DNA of 64,000 bases from Cinnamomum chago (Eukaryota; Streptophyta; Magnoliopsida; Laurales; Lauraceae), in assembly GCA_038049695.1 (NCBI GenBank), contig CP142460.1:24306001-24370000 (forward strand), read 5' to 3'. Positions 1-12,004 of the stretch are shown here, one piece after another (positions within the stretch are counted from its first letter, which is position 1; each line of letters starts with the position of its first letter). The notes under the pieces were generated by a model. The model saw only the letters and a program-made list of their open reading frames with translations. It searched no databases and was not told the DNA's origin. Both the position numbers and the translations under genes were made by a program.

Positions 1-1314
1 AAAAATGTTGAATCCAAAACATAAGATATATTTGAAAGAGATTTTCTTATGATGGAAAACAACAACCAAAGATTCAACCAAGTATAGGAATCATGTTTCA
101 TATAATTTCAAAGATTCTTTCATTAACATGATCTACTTAGATTTACCAAATAAAGTACTACTTGGATTGAATCAAATGGTGATGCATCCAAAACAATAGA
201 TCACTTCAAAACATAAATATGTTAAGGACACAACAAATCATAGTTTAAGATGCTACTAAAGATTTACCAAAGATAAAACAAAACATGAAAACATAAGATT
301 TGTAAAGATGTTGAATCCAAAACATAAGATAGTTTTGAAAGTGATTTTCTTATGTTGAAAAACAACAACCATAGATTCAACCAAGTATAAGAATCATGTT
401 ACATATAATTTCAAAGATTCTTTCATTAACATGATCTACTTAGATTTACCAAATAAAGTACTACTTGGATTGAATCAATGGTGATGTATCCAAAACAATA
501 AATCAATTCAAAACATAAAACATGTTAAGGACACAACACCTCATAGTTTATCATGCTACAAAAGATTTACCAAAAATAAAACAAAGCATGAAAACATATG
601 ATTAAGGAAAGTAGAGCCTACTTGGTGATTTAACTTCATTAATCCAAGCTTTAGCTTTCCTAATGACCCCCTTCATCCCTTAGTTCATTCCCCTTTGATT
701 TGCCTCAAAACCTCTCAAGGAAGGTCTAAAAATCCTCACTTTTGGCAAAGGAAAGAACTAGTATTTATAGCCAAAAACTGCCCAACGGCTAGTCCCCGGT
801 CAACCTGGCCCTTCCCCGGTCGACCTGGCCTTCACAATGGCTATAAAGATCCGTTAGACGTTAGACAGGAGCCACTGCTCAATCCCGGTCGACCTAGCCT
901 CCAGTGTGCCCGGTCGACCTGGCCTTCTACGGGTCAGGCCTGGGACCAAAATTCCCAAAATTTTCATATTTCAAAGTTTTTCTTGAGGGAACTTTTTGGG
1001 CCATTAAACCAAGCTTGGAAACATGTTTTAAATCAAACTAAGTGGTTTAAAAACATGAAACATAAAAGGCCTAAAATGATTCAAAACTTTAAAACCAATG
1101 GCTTGCTTGATTTGATAAAACTCTTTTCAAAAACAAATGCATCCAAGTTTTAAAAACAAATCATGCATAAATCAATACTTTTACAAATCTTAAAAGCAAT
1201 CCATGAATAAATCAAGATTTCAAGAATTTCTAAATCAATGCATATGTGTGTAAATCAAATGATGCTTGAATGATTAATGCATCCATCAAATTGCAATATA
1301 CAAAATTCCTAACA
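1..1314 (-). mobile_element. Ty1/copia (SIRE-like) LTR, minus strand, partial
   Basis: Read on the minus strand, this begins at 1314 with TGTTAGGAATTTTG, a plausible LTR start, and runs off the left edge of the window. Its 660-950 part, read on the minus strand, resembles 5220-5400 read on the plus strand: the same CTAGCCGTTGGGC word, GGTCGACC palindromes and a CCTTCCTT(T)GAGAGG stretch followed by GGGGAATGA. Both therefore belong to one LTR family. It abuts a plus-strand LTR piece at 1315, so it probably inserted into another copy of the family. The SIRE-like label rests on general resemblance and is uncertain. Fossil; no coding region seen. Confidence 0.5.
5..602. repeat. 303-bp tandem duplication
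   Basis: The sequence starting ATGTTGAATCCAAAACATAA at position 5 restarts at 308 with few differences and continues in register to about 602, so there are two copies of a 303-bp unit. It lies inside the minus-strand copia LTR and is best read as an internal LTR duplication. Confidence 0.85.
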
Positions 1315-1938
1315 GTAAAACATTCATACACTTGTGCACACACTTTAGCTTATTTTAGTGTATGTTTGTAGTTTGAAATTCACTTTCATATCAGCCTATT
1401 TAGAGGCAATTCAATTGAGCTTTAATTGTATCTCTTAGAGTGCTCTTTTTGTGAAGACACCTTCTTATTGAAATTCTTCATTTGTAAAGGTTAGTGCTTA
1501 GCCTAAGAAAAGCATTGTGTAAAGGTTGTTGTTTAGCATAGAAAAACAACATTGTAAAGGTTATTGCTTAGCCTAGAAAAGCATCTTGTAAAGGTTAGCC
1601 TAGAAAAGCATCTTGTAAAGGTTGTTGTTTAGCCTAGAAAAACAACATTGTAAAGGTTATTGCTTAGCCTATTGAAAAGCATAGATAGTGGAAATCCGAT
1701 GGGTGATTAGATCACAAGCCGGTAGTGGATGTAGGCATTGAGGCCGAACCACTATAAATCTTTGTGTGGTGGTGAATGTGTTGTGGTGATTGTTTTAGCT
1801 TCCGCATTTTGTTTGTTTATCATCACTTGTGACTAGTTTATGTTAAGAAGTTAAAATTTGTCATAATTGGTCACATCTTGTAGCTCACCCTATTCACCCC
1901 CCCCCCCCCTCTAGGGTTAGGATCCCAGGACTTTCAGC
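1315..1938 (+). mobile_element. Ty1/copia (SIRE-like) LTR, 3' part, plus strand
   Basis: This piece runs from GTAAAACATTCATACAC to GGATCCCAGGACTTTCA and is closely similar to 5763-6308. It includes the promoter-like block with GCCGAACCACTATAAATC at about 1743 and a C-homopolymer just before CTCTAGGG. Such an ending is typical of SIRE/Maximus-type plant copia LTRs. The 5' part of this LTR copy is not here, because the minus-strand LTR occupies 1-1314. Fossil. Confidence 0.65.
1486..1690 (+). repeat. ~35-bp minisatellite inside copia LTR
   Basis: About six imperfect units of the form TGTAAAGGTTnTTGcTTAGCCT followed by AGAAAAGCAT or AAAACAACAT. The related LTR at 5093-6308 has fewer units (about 5930-6045), so copy number changes between LTR copies. 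Confidence 0.75.
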
Positions 1939-3447
1939 TCTCAGCCATGTGCAGCTCCGTTTGGGTTCCTCATTACCCAGCTTGCCAGTTCTTTTGGGGT
2001 GGTTGTTCCTGCTTCGGAGAGACCCGTTCCGACCACAGTCTTCAACAAAAGGAATATTCTCTTGATGAAGCTTCCCCCTCCTCAGAGGGTGAACCCGGTA
2101 GCAGAAGGAGATGCGGAGTTAGAGGCGGCAGATACAGAGATTGCAGATCAGCAGCAGCCTCAACCTTCTCAGAAAGAAGATATCGATTATGAGGAAACCT
2201 TCTCGCTGGTAGCCATGCTCAAGTCCATCAGGATACTCTTATCCATTGCGGCTCATCTCGATCATGAGATTTGGCAAATGGATGTCAAGACGACGTTTCT
2301 GAACGGCCATCTTTAGGAAGATATCTATATGATGCAGCCAGACTGTTTTATAGCGAGTAACCAAAAGCAAAGAGGTTGCAAGCTGCAGAAGTCCATTTAT
2401 GGACTGAAGCAGGTATCTCGGACCTAGAACATTCGTTTTGACTAAGCAATCAAGTCAGTTGATTTTTGTCAAAATTCGGATAAGTCATGGGTGTACATGA
2501 AAAGTGAAGGAGGCAGGGTAATTTTTTCTAGTCGACGACATCCTTCTCCTAGAGAGTGGTATAAGGATGTTGTCAACAGTAAAAGGTTTAGTTGGCTAAG
2601 ACTTTTGATATGAAGGACTTGGGAGAAGCCAGACACATCCTAGGGATCAAACTCCATTGAAACCAGATAAATAGGATGATAGGCTTATCCCAATATGCGT
2701 ACATAGATAAGGTACTAGTATAGTTTGCTATGCAAAACTCCAAGAAGGGTATTACACCTTTCAGGCATGGAGTGCACATTTCCAAGAATCAGTGTCCCAA
2801 GACACCTGAGGAAAAGGAGCAGATGAGGTGGATACCATACGCTTCGGGTGTTGGTAGCCTCATGTATGCTATGCTATATACTATACCGGATATCTATCAT
2901 GCATTGGGCTTAGTCAGCAGATATCAGTCTAACCCAGGTCCTAACCATTGGACTGCTGTAAGATGTGTTCTCAAATCCTTGAGAAGGACTAGAGATTACA
3001 TGTTGTTTTATGGCAATAATGAGTTGATTCCAGTCGGTTACACATATTCTGACTTCATGTCAGATAAGGATTCCAAGATATCAACTTCTGGGTATGTGTT
3101 TATGCTATAGCTGCTTGAGAAGCAACTAATGAAGCATATTGGCTCAAAAGATTCCTTATGGAACTTGGAGTGGTATTTTTGGCAAGACAACCGCTCACTG
3201 TTTACTGTGATAACAGCAGGGCAGTCGATAAGTCCAAGGAACCCAGAAGCCAAAAACATGTACAGAGGTAGTTACACATGGTCGGAGAGATTATGCAGAG
3301 AGGTGATACTGCTATCACCTAAATAGACTCTGCAGATAATCTCGGAGATCCCTTTACTAAGCCTTTGACTACCAAAGTCTTTGAGCAACATGTAGATGGG
3401 ATGGGCATGATATGCAACCCTGACTGGCATTGAGCCCAAGTGGAAAA
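1939..3447 (+). pseudogene. Ty1/copia pol fossil (reverse transcriptase and RNase H)
   Basis: Copia reverse-transcriptase sequence is seen at about 2200-2430: an EIWQMDVKTTFLNGHL block, then KSIYGLKQ. The connection and RNase H part lies at about 2730-3430, with IPYASGVGSLMYAM, then RRTRDYMLFYG, then DSKISTSGYVF. The order is right for the 3' half of copia pol. Similarity to the Tork/Angela type is my judgement from the RNase H wording. Gag, protease and integrase are not seen. The piece is broken in several places. It ends in a purine stretch (AAGTGGAAAATTG) directly before a TGTTAG LTR start, as copia polypurine tracts do. Confidence 0.8.
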
Positions 3448-5092
3448 TTGTTAGTTTTATGGTCTCAATACCAGTATATGATGAATAGATTGATTAATTT
3501 CTTTATTTATCAATATAATCATGCTTTCCTTTCATGAGATGAATGGTGATTTATTACTTAATGCTCATGACCAATATATATGACATAATGGTTCATGAGA
3601 TGAACCGGGTCCCATTAGTATATTAGATGTGATATATGTATATGGATGAGATCCACATACGGGAGATATGTGTCACAAATCTTATACTTAAAATATCTTC
3701 ACAACCAGTGATGAGATTGGGCATCTCATCTGACAAGGTTGCAGCACTTTGATCACTATGAGATAGTGTGATTTGTCTCGATCATCATAATGTAAGATTC
3801 TGGATCACGGTGCTGGTACATTGGATGTATTGAAGGACCATGAGAAGCACCTTATCAAATATTGTCTCGATTTAAGGATTGCTCTCATAATTCCCTAGCA
3901 ATAGGCTCTCAATCCTGAGACATTGATGAACTCAAGTTTCTATCTATTCATTTGCTTTGAGTCACCAATGAGTGAGGCCAACTGTAGGTCAACACCTCGG
4001 TGTCTTGGGTACATGGTAGTAGGATTTTGGGAACATGCAATGATCAAGATGGAATCTATCTACATTATCCCCTTGTGCCAATTAATGGATTTATCATTGG
4101 TAAGTGCGCACCCATTCCGATTAAGAGTTAATTGGATCGGTACCAAATGATTACTATAATTAATTGGGGCTCAAGGATAATAAGATGTGGATCTAATATT
4201 GGATGAGACAGATTTATTCCCATTGATCCATGGATAATGATAGAGGGGCCTACTTGTGGTACTGAGGAAGTTTAGGGTCTTCATTGAAATATATTCCTAA
4301 GACTGGAGTGCAATTGCATTTATATAGTGGAGTTATTTGCAATTAACTGTGGGCCCGGATTGCACATGAGATGTGGGGTCGCGTGTCCCAGTTGGAGCCA
4401 GCTTTCTAAGGAATCCCTAGTGGTCCCCACGCTAGCCCAAATTATTAGAAAGATACTAATCCTACTTGAACTCTAATATGAAGGTTACTATTTCTATTTG
4501 AAGTGAGACTTCTAATAGTGGTAATAGTAATCTACTAATTATTAATGGAAGTATGACTTCTATTTTAATTAGAAAGGAGAAAGCTACTAATAGTTGTAGA
4601 AGTGAGACTTCTATGACAATTAGTAAGGGAGATGTTTACTAATTTGTAATGGGAGTTAAACTTCTATTTCAAATAGGAAAAGAGGAGTTATGGAGGGCTA
4701 TAAATAGAGGAATAATCCTCTCAAATTCGTGCATAATCATAAGAGCACTTTCAGCCCCCTTGTGCAAGAGTTGTACAAGTCTTCTTCTTCTCAAAGTTCC
4801 CCTCTCTTTCACCTTTGGTTCCTTAGAGTTAATAGTAGGGTTTTCTCTTGAGGATTCCACCATCTTCTTGAGAAAAGAGATCTAATACGGGACATAGCGT
4901 GGAAGATCAAAAGGAGTTGAAGATTCTGATTTGGATTGTGAAGTTGTTCATCACCAAAGTAAAGAAATCAAATCCTCCATTAGAGCACAACAAAGCTCCA
5001 AAGGTATATCTACATCCTTGTATGTTGTGGATTTCGTGGTAGCTTGTTTATGTGTTGTTTTCTATCTTATAGATAGTATATGTTGCTGTACA
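3448..5092 (+). mobile_element. LTR of the copia fossil (3' LTR)
   Basis: It starts TGTTAGTTTTATGG right after the purine tract of the copia pol fossil. An end at CTGTACA near 5092 is plausible but not fixed by a second copy or a target-site duplication. The middle (4430-4700) has repeated words such as TACTAAT and GACTTCTA. No reading frame here resembles a known protein. Confidence 0.5.
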
Positions 5093-6308
5093 TGGCTATG
5101 AGATTGAGGGAATTGTATCTTGGATTGGGTTTGTTGCATTCTAGACAATTGATCCCTGCATCAAGTGGGTCAAAAGTTTTGAAACCTGTCTGGAAGGCCC
5201 ACCTATATTCCAACAATATAGCCGTTGGGCCAGGTCGACCCGGGGGTCATGGGGTCGACCGGGCCAACTAGCCGTTGGACTATTTTTTGATTTAAATTCC
5301 ATTCTTTTCCCTTCCTTTGAGAGGCTTGTTGGATGAACTTTTGGAACAATTTTGAAGCCTAAGAAAGGGGAATGAGTTGATAAGGCTAGAGGGTCAATGG
5401 AAATCCAAAATGCTTGATACAAAGGTATATCTTCCAAGTTAAGATTTGATTTCCATTCCAATTGAAATCCATGCATATTCAACTCTTTGTATTTTCATAT
5501 ATGCTTGATTTCTAGCTTTAAAAACGATGTTTAGCAAACTCAATATCATCTCTGGAAAATTAGATTGGTTTGCAAACTCACTTGTCTAAATCACATGTGT
5601 TATTAATAGTTAAATCTTCTTACAACTTGTTTTGTTCCTACTTTCAAGTTGCTTGAACTTCTCATGTGATTAGCATATAACTTCATTCATCATATTCTGA
5701 GCTTAGATTTTAAAATGCATCAAGCATTCATTTAAGGGCTTCACTTTAGAATTTGATTGAAGTAAAACATTCATACACTTTGTGCACACACTTTAGCTTA
5801 TTGTTGTGTATGTTTGTTCATTGATTTACACTTTAATATCAGCCTATTTAAGAGGCATTTTTAATTGTGCTTAAATTGTATCTCTTAGAGTGTTTTGTAT
5901 AGACACCTTCTTAGAGAAAACTTTCATTGTAAAGGTTATTACTTAGCCTTGAAAAGCATCTTGTTAAAAAGCATCTTGTAAAGGTTGTTGTTGAGCCTAG
6001 AGAAACAACATTGTAAAGGTTATTGCTTAGCCTATTAAAAAGCATAGTTAGTGGAAATCCGGTGGGGTGATTGGATCACAAGCCGGTAGTGGACGTAGGC
6101 ATTGAGGCCGAACCACTATAAATCTTTGTGTAGTGGTGTTTGCTTGTGGTGATTGTCTTATTAGCTTCCGCATCTTGTCTGATAAATCATCACTTGTGAC
6201 TAGTTTATCTTAAAGAATTAAAACTGGTTAGAATTGGTCACATATTGTAGCTTACCCTATTCACCCCCCCTCCCCCCTCTCTAGGGTTAGGATCCCCGGA
6301 CTTTCATT
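5093..6308 (+). mobile_element. Ty1/copia (SIRE-like) LTR, 3' part, plus strand
   Basis: Second plus-strand member of the LTR family seen at 1315-1938, ending GGATCCCCGGACTTTCA at about 6308. It carries two GGTCGACC palindromes at 5227-5270, about three of the 35-bp units (about 5930-6045) and the same GCCGAACCACTATAAATC block. No primer-binding site follows, so it looks like a solo or fragmentary LTR. Confidence 0.65.
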
Positions 6309-7408
6309 TAGTTGGGTTAATTAACAACATTAAGTGGTCGCCGGGAATTTGAAAAGTCGCGGACCGTGCCGCGTCTTTTGGAATTCTTCTTGCGATGATC
6401 AACGATGGATCTTCATGCTGATCGATGTCGGGTGATCACGCAACTTGTGGCAATGGTTGATACCAGCGGGCCGGTGACATCTGTCTTGTCGATTTCTCGA
6501 TCAGTTGGATAGAAAGTACACTTTCTTGGTCAGCTGTTAGGTGATCTTGGAGCGATCGATGACGATTTCATGCTCTTGATGGCAGATCCAAGATGTCGAC
6601 GAAGATCAGTCGTTTCCGAGTGTCGAAAATCAGATTTTCAGGAAATCACAAGGGCAAGAACTCCCAAAACGCGAAAAGAACCGGAAAAAGGGCCCTCCGG
6701 CTGAAATCCGGCGACCCAGACTTCCAGGGTCGCCGAGGACCATGCACCCATGTCGCCAGTGACCATGGGGCAACGTCGCCGGCGACCATGGGGGGATTTT
6801 CCCCTTTGGTCGTCGTTTTGTCGGCCGTTTTTCGAGCTTTTTTGCTTCTTTTTTCTCATGTATTTTTCTTGAAAATTTTCCTCATTTTTTGGCTTTGGTT
6901 CGCCTGGAGAAAACCCAAGAGAAGTTGTGCAAAACCGGGCACAAAGTTTCCTATTTTTTGGAAAAGCCAAAGACTTTGCTGCGTAGAGTTGCTGATATTT
7001 GTCAAGAGTCGAAACTAGGTCAAACGATGTCTGAATGACCTGAAATTTGACGTGAGGCCTCCCGAGCAGTAGATAGGACCAACCATGGGCTTTTGTTTGA
7101 GTTTTGAAGCCATTTGGGTTCTCGTCGCTGCTAGGCTTGATCTTGCCGTGAGGAAGATATCGCGCTTTGATGTGCGGTCAACCGATGTCCGATCGACCTA
7201 AAATTTGACAGGGAGCCTATTGGAGTCATTTTGAGATGATCCATTGGCTCTGATTTGGATGTCATGATCCCGGGGTGCTCCGCCGCCAGTAGCCTTGATT
7301 TTCTTTCGGAGCGTCGAAGTCGGGTCAAACGTTGCCGGAATGACCTGAAATTTGACGTGCAGCCCTTTTGAAGCTTGTTGAAGCCGTCCATGTGCTCCGT
7401 TTGATGAG
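6309..7408. other. Unassigned region with three diverged ~150-bp repeats
   Basis: No gene recognised. Three imperfect units share a GTCAAnCGnTG...GACCTnAAATTTGAC core at about 7020, 7179 and 7324. The 6593-7018 open frame is GC-rich (CGCCGGCGACC words) and matches no family I know. The style suggests the non-coding part of a decayed retroelement, but this is inference. Confidence 0.4.
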
Positions 7409-7410
7409 TA

Positions 7411-8215
7411 ATGGTCCCTAAGAGACCAAAAAAATCCAGAACGAGGGAACTAGATGAAGCTCCCAAAGGGTCCAAGCTGAAAAGGAAACAAATCACTATC
7501 AAATATAGCAAATGTGGGAATGAGGGGCACAACAAAAGGAACTGTGGATCACATGGCAAAGGGCATGACACTTCACAAGGTAATGTGAAGACTCCAAGAC
7601 AAAATACTACTTCTCAAAAAATGACAGCTGCAAGTCATAGACCAAAATTCACCGTTAGTATTTAAATTAGATTCCTCACATCTTCTGTCTTTGTTCATTG
7701 TAATTGTTAGTCCATTTTTCTTTGTTCATCTTTCAATTTTCATCTCTATAGATTCTGTCATGAAAAGGTTACACCATCCCAGTTTAGACCTCCACTTCAA
7801 TCCAGCTCTGTAAGTGGAATTGGAAGATCTGCAGTAAGTCTAGGACCACGTCTGCCTGCTCAGATTTCAGTTTGTCCAGTATAGAGAAGTCCACCACCAC
7901 CTGGTTAGATTCCAATAGGTCCAGTACTGAGGGCTCCACGTCCACCTGCTCACATTCCAGTATGTCTAGTAGTTAGACTTTCACCTCCAACTACTTCAAG
8001 TTCAATGGGATTTTGTTCCAGTAGTACAAGTTCAACTCAAAGGGCAGTTGTTCCAGTACCCAGATGTCCATCTCCCACTATACGTTCAATGGGAGTTTAA
8101 TCATCTTCTTCTACATCAACGACAATGAATGTTGCAAGCCAAGTTCAACAGCCAAGGGGAGCGCAACTTAGCAAAGAGGAGCTGAGAAGGATTAGAAATC
8201 ACAGTGAAAATTAAG
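7411..8215 (+). pseudogene. Mutator-like (MULE) transposase, C-terminal remnant
   Basis: The first 84 codons from 7411 read RPKKSRTRELDE, then PKGSKLKRK, then a zinc knuckle CGNEGHNKRNC. This is the usual C-terminal layout of plant MULE (MuDR-type) transposases; the first knuckle cysteine of KYSKCG is one residue away from its usual spacing. A GT-AG intron-like gap near 7650-7738 follows. A proline-rich tail then reads to QLSKEELRRIRNHSEN and a stop at about 8213. Several stop codons interrupt the tail, so the gene is dead. The catalytic DDE part and the MULE/SWIM domains are not seen upstream; 6309-7408 is unrelated. DNA transposon relic, no clear TIRs found. Confidence 0.75.
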
Positions 8216-11159
8216 AATGTAGTTTTTATGTTTTGTTCTTTTTTGGGAGTTTTTTTATTTAAAAAGCATACCACCATTTGTAGGTTAAGTAATGGGGAAG
8301 CCTGAGAAAGGCATACCTGGTTCTGATGAACTTTTTGGAGACAAACTTTAATGTCATAGGGGTTGTGGTGTTTCTATATCATGGATGAAAGCATTTTGGT
8401 ATTCTTCTTGACAACTACATTGTAAATCCTATGCTATAGGTTGTTTGTAGTAAATGTTTTTACATTAAGGACCACCATTGTTCAAATTTGGTCATTTGTT
8501 TGAAATGATATAATATAGGTCATTCCACCATTGTCCACCTCGTGACATTCCAGTGGTAAGGAACTAAAATTTGAAACAAAATTCCAAAAACAGACAAGAG
8601 AAAATACATAGAAATCTGCTTTCATGTACATTAATCATAAAAAATTACAACAACAAAATGGGCTTTGGATTACGTTATACTCTAGTCAACTCTAAAATTA
8701 CCGATTGTCACAGATTCCACCAGATCACACCCAAAAATCGGATTATAGTCCACACAACCCTTTCACAACTCAATCACAAACATTTCTACCAAGAAATATT
8801 AAAGCAATCAATACCCATGAAAAAAACAAAGATACCCACAAATTCCTTTCCCATGCTCGATTCCCAAGCCCTCTCACATCACTGGATCAACCCATCGAAA
8901 GAAACCATATACTCGATCTTCACATGTAACAAATCTTCTCCCTAGATTGAGATCAGTCCAAGATGTCTTCTTCTCGGCCACCTTACCACAGTGACATATG
9001 AATTCCATGGTAATCAGCTGCTTCCCACTTTAGATTGCCTCTTTTCACCTTTCCACTACCGCGGTTGCCCACCCAAATCAGTCAATGGAGCTACATGACA
9101 ACAACAACGTTGCCTTCCCAACCAAATCATGTTCAGGCTTCTTCAGTCATTACGTCGCCTTTAATCTTCGCCGCCTTCTTGCATCTCCTAATAATAAGAG
9201 GGGAGGACAATCTCAAGCTAATATATTGGCCTGTTATATATTGGGATGTCAATGTCTAGTTGCCCATTATTCATTTGAATGGCGTTTGACTTCCCGTTTC
9301 TGATTTGAATAGCTACTAGATGAAGGGGCCGACTTAATACAAAATCGATTGTTGTAAGGGCTAAATTGATAAATCTAATAGTTTAGGGTCTAAGTTGAGA
9401 AACGTAAAAAACTATAGTGGACATTATGTCAAAAGGCTTTATTTCGGTTAACCGATGGGTGACCGACAACTTAACCGAATAAACAAAATCACTCTTTTAA
9501 CATAATCCGATTATCCTAACCGACATGGTCGATCTGTTCTCTTTTTGACAAATTCGGTTAACCATGGTGTCTCATAATTGAAAATTCTAAAGCTCGAATA
9601 GGCTCCAATTATGGGGATTTATCCCCTTTCCCTTTGTTTCGTGCATTCAAAGTTTAGGGCCTGGCCTTCTACATATAAACCATACAACCACCTCCACATA
9701 TATCAAATTTCCATCCATCATCCTATCCATTTATTCATTCTCATACATGAAAACATGAAGTCATAAGACTCATTTCTCAATCCAAAGCTGAAATTTAAAA
9801 TTTAAAACATGCATATCATTCCATCAATTAAAATCCACTTGCCTTTACTTCAGAAAAAACCCAAAAACACAACCTTAGCTCCAAGATCTGCACCCTAACC
9901 TTAAAACCCCAAAACCTATAAAGAAAACCAAATCACTCTAAATTAATTTACATAATTTAACAAATAAGATGCTAAGGAACCTATTTAAAGCATTTCGATC
10001 AAATCCTTCAGTTATACCTAGCCCAAAATTAAAGTAGAGCTTACCTAGTGAAGTGGAGATGGTGGAATGGTCTTTAAAATAGTATGAAGATGAAGCTTGA
10101 GGCCTTGTGATCATGATGGAGGGAATGGATGATGAAGATGAAGGTTGGATTCTCCATTTGCAACAAGGAAGAAAAGAAGAAAAGAAAGAATGAAAATGAA
10201 AGAAAGAAAGAGAGAAGCTTGGACAGAGGAAGAGATAGGAATGAAATAAAGAAAGAAAAGAAGAAAATAAGGGAGAGGAGAAATAGAAGGGAGGGGGCCA
10301 TGATGGGAATGTAGAAGGGTTTTTAAAGTGCACTTCGAGTCAGGCTTGGATTTATTAGGATTTCAAGGGTCTGGATTAAAATGAGATAGAAGGACAAAGT
10401 TTAGAAAATTAAAACATCTACCCAATGGTGCCAAAATCTCAAAAATCTGAAATTACAAAAAGGGTCCCCCAAACTCTCCGAAAATTGCCAACTACCCCTA
10501 CTATACCCAAATGAACTCGGACCTGAACCAAACTTCATACACACTGTCCTAAAAATTCATCGGTCTTGTTTGGCTTTTAAGTGAGCTTAATTGACTAATA
10601 TTGCGATTGACTAGGCTAATTACACTCTTGGAGCTCAGGGACTTTACAGCGTTGGCCCCATAAATGAGGGGTATGAGTGCTAGATTATAAAAATCTTAAG
10701 TGGGCCAACTTTAAGGAGCGAGACTTGATTTGGATTCATAAAAAATGATGTCATGATTTTGATTGGTTTGGATATCTTTTAGAAGTAGGCTCAATGAGGA
10801 CACGTAGAAGATGGGTTGATTCAAGAGTATCATGAATTTGTCATTGATCCACCGAGTGTTAGGTTATAAAATTCTAAGCATATCTATTCAACCTAAAGTA
10901 AATCTTACGATTTATGTAGGAGTCTTATTAACAATTCAGGCAATTCACCTGACAACAGCAGATTGACTAATTTTTTTCATTCCACATGAAATAGAAAAAA
11001 AACTACAATTCACAACTTGATTCATTTGCAAAGCAAATTCAGGCTTTCCAATCATTTATGCTACAAAACAACAGCCACCAAAAGTAGGAACCAAATCATC
11101 ATCACCATTCTACAATAGAATCTGAAGAGAAAGAGACCCCAAATGGGTTAAAATCATAC
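8216..11159. other. Intergenic, no gene recognised
   Basis: 8216-8560 continues like the 3' untranslated part of the MULE relic. 8571-8945 and 9035-9303 hold short open frames without recognisable domains. 9440-9560 repeats CGGTTAACC-type words, as some plant DNA transposons do. Nothing else is supportable. Confidence 0.4.
10135..10310. repeat. GA-rich low-complexity tract
   Basis: Purine-only runs of GAAA/GAGA/AAGA make open frames on both strands here (Lys/Arg/Glu-rich on plus, Phe/Ser/Leu-rich on minus). They are composition artefacts, not genes. Confidence 0.85.
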
Positions 11160-11200
11160 CTATCGAGCCCTCCAGATGAATTGATGAACAGCTTGGTATC
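11160..11200 (-). pseudogene. ClpP-like exon, 3' piece (left of Tat insertion)
   Basis: Read on the minus strand this encodes TKLFINSSGGLD and then a GTATG donor-like site at 11159. It is the continuation of the exon piece at 22588-22712, from which it is separated by the Tat element and its GTATC duplication. The words LFINSSGG match the ClpP family LFINSPGG strand. See the right-hand piece for the rest. Confidence 0.55.
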
Positions 11201-11953
11201 TGTGTGGGGTCATTCTATGCTCACGAATTTAGGTGAGACCATCCCCCAGTCTCGGTACCACCCAAGGTCGGCCGCAACGCCATCTCGGAAAAACCATGGA
11301 GCAAGTCTCGGTGGCTACGTCACGAGTCCCGACCTCGGTCTCAGCCTCTGCCCGATCTCGGCCCCTGTCACTCAGCCATAAATGCACTGCCGTGACGGAA
11401 ACGGCGAACTGACAGGCAGAGTGGGCGCCAGACCTAGATAAGGGGCACGCCTTATCTCAGGGTCATGTCTATAGGCGTGGGATGATGGTCCGATGGGACA
11501 CTCCCTTTTCACCTACCCCCACTCAGGAGATAAGAGTACACTCTGATAGGATTCCCACTCAGGGTCATGTCTATAGGCGTGGGATGATGGTCCGATGGGA
11601 CACTCCCTTTTCACCTACCCCCACTCAGGAGATAAGAGTACACTCTGATAGGACTCCCGTCCCCTCAAGGGAGCAGTCCAATGATGACTATCACATCTAT
11701 ATATTGCATGAAGGAAAACCATGAAAGGTACGCAACCCGTCTCCCTCCCAGACCTCTTCTTCTCCATTCTCTCAGTTCCTGCACTGACTTGAGCGTTGGA
11801 GGGCCTTCGGCTGCTTATAGCCAGGGGCTCTGACCTTTGTCTTTCTCCTTTCAGGTCATTGGAGGCTCGATCCTTTCCCCTCATCTTCCCAAGATCTCCA
11901 GATCCAGAGCTTAATCCTCTAATAACCAAGTCTGTAATTTTTAGGCACTTACA
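11201..11953 (+). repeat. 5' LTR of Tat element
   Basis: Starts TGTGTGGGGTCATTC and ends GGCACTTACA. It is 753 bp, against 668 bp for the 3' LTR. The extra length is a 102-bp tandem duplication (copies from about 11463 and 11565), partly offset by the lack of a 17-bp stretch present in the 3' LTR. A TATATATT box sits at about 11698. Confidence 0.92.
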
Positions 11954-11954
11954 G

Positions 11955-11972
11955 TTGGCGTCGTCTGTGGGG
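11955..11972 (+). promoter_or_regulatory. Primer-binding site of Tat element
   Basis: TTGGCGTCGTCTGTGGGG, one base after the LTR end, matches the TTGGCGCCGTCTGTGGGG type of PBS usual in the Tat lineage, with one difference. I do not assign the tRNA. Confidence 0.8.
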
Positions 11973-12004
11973 ACAGGATCTGTGCCAAAGCCTCTACAAA
12001 AGCA

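Noticed and set aside
6593-7018. 141-codon frame with GC-rich start
   Set aside because: No recognisable domain; overlaps an equally long frame on the other strand and lies in repeat-like DNA.
8571-9303. Three short frames of 72-124 codons
   Set aside because: No start context, domain or codon pattern; likely chance.
10074-10333. Open frames on both strands over the GA-rich tract
   Set aside because: Low-complexity purine run; no domain and biased composition.
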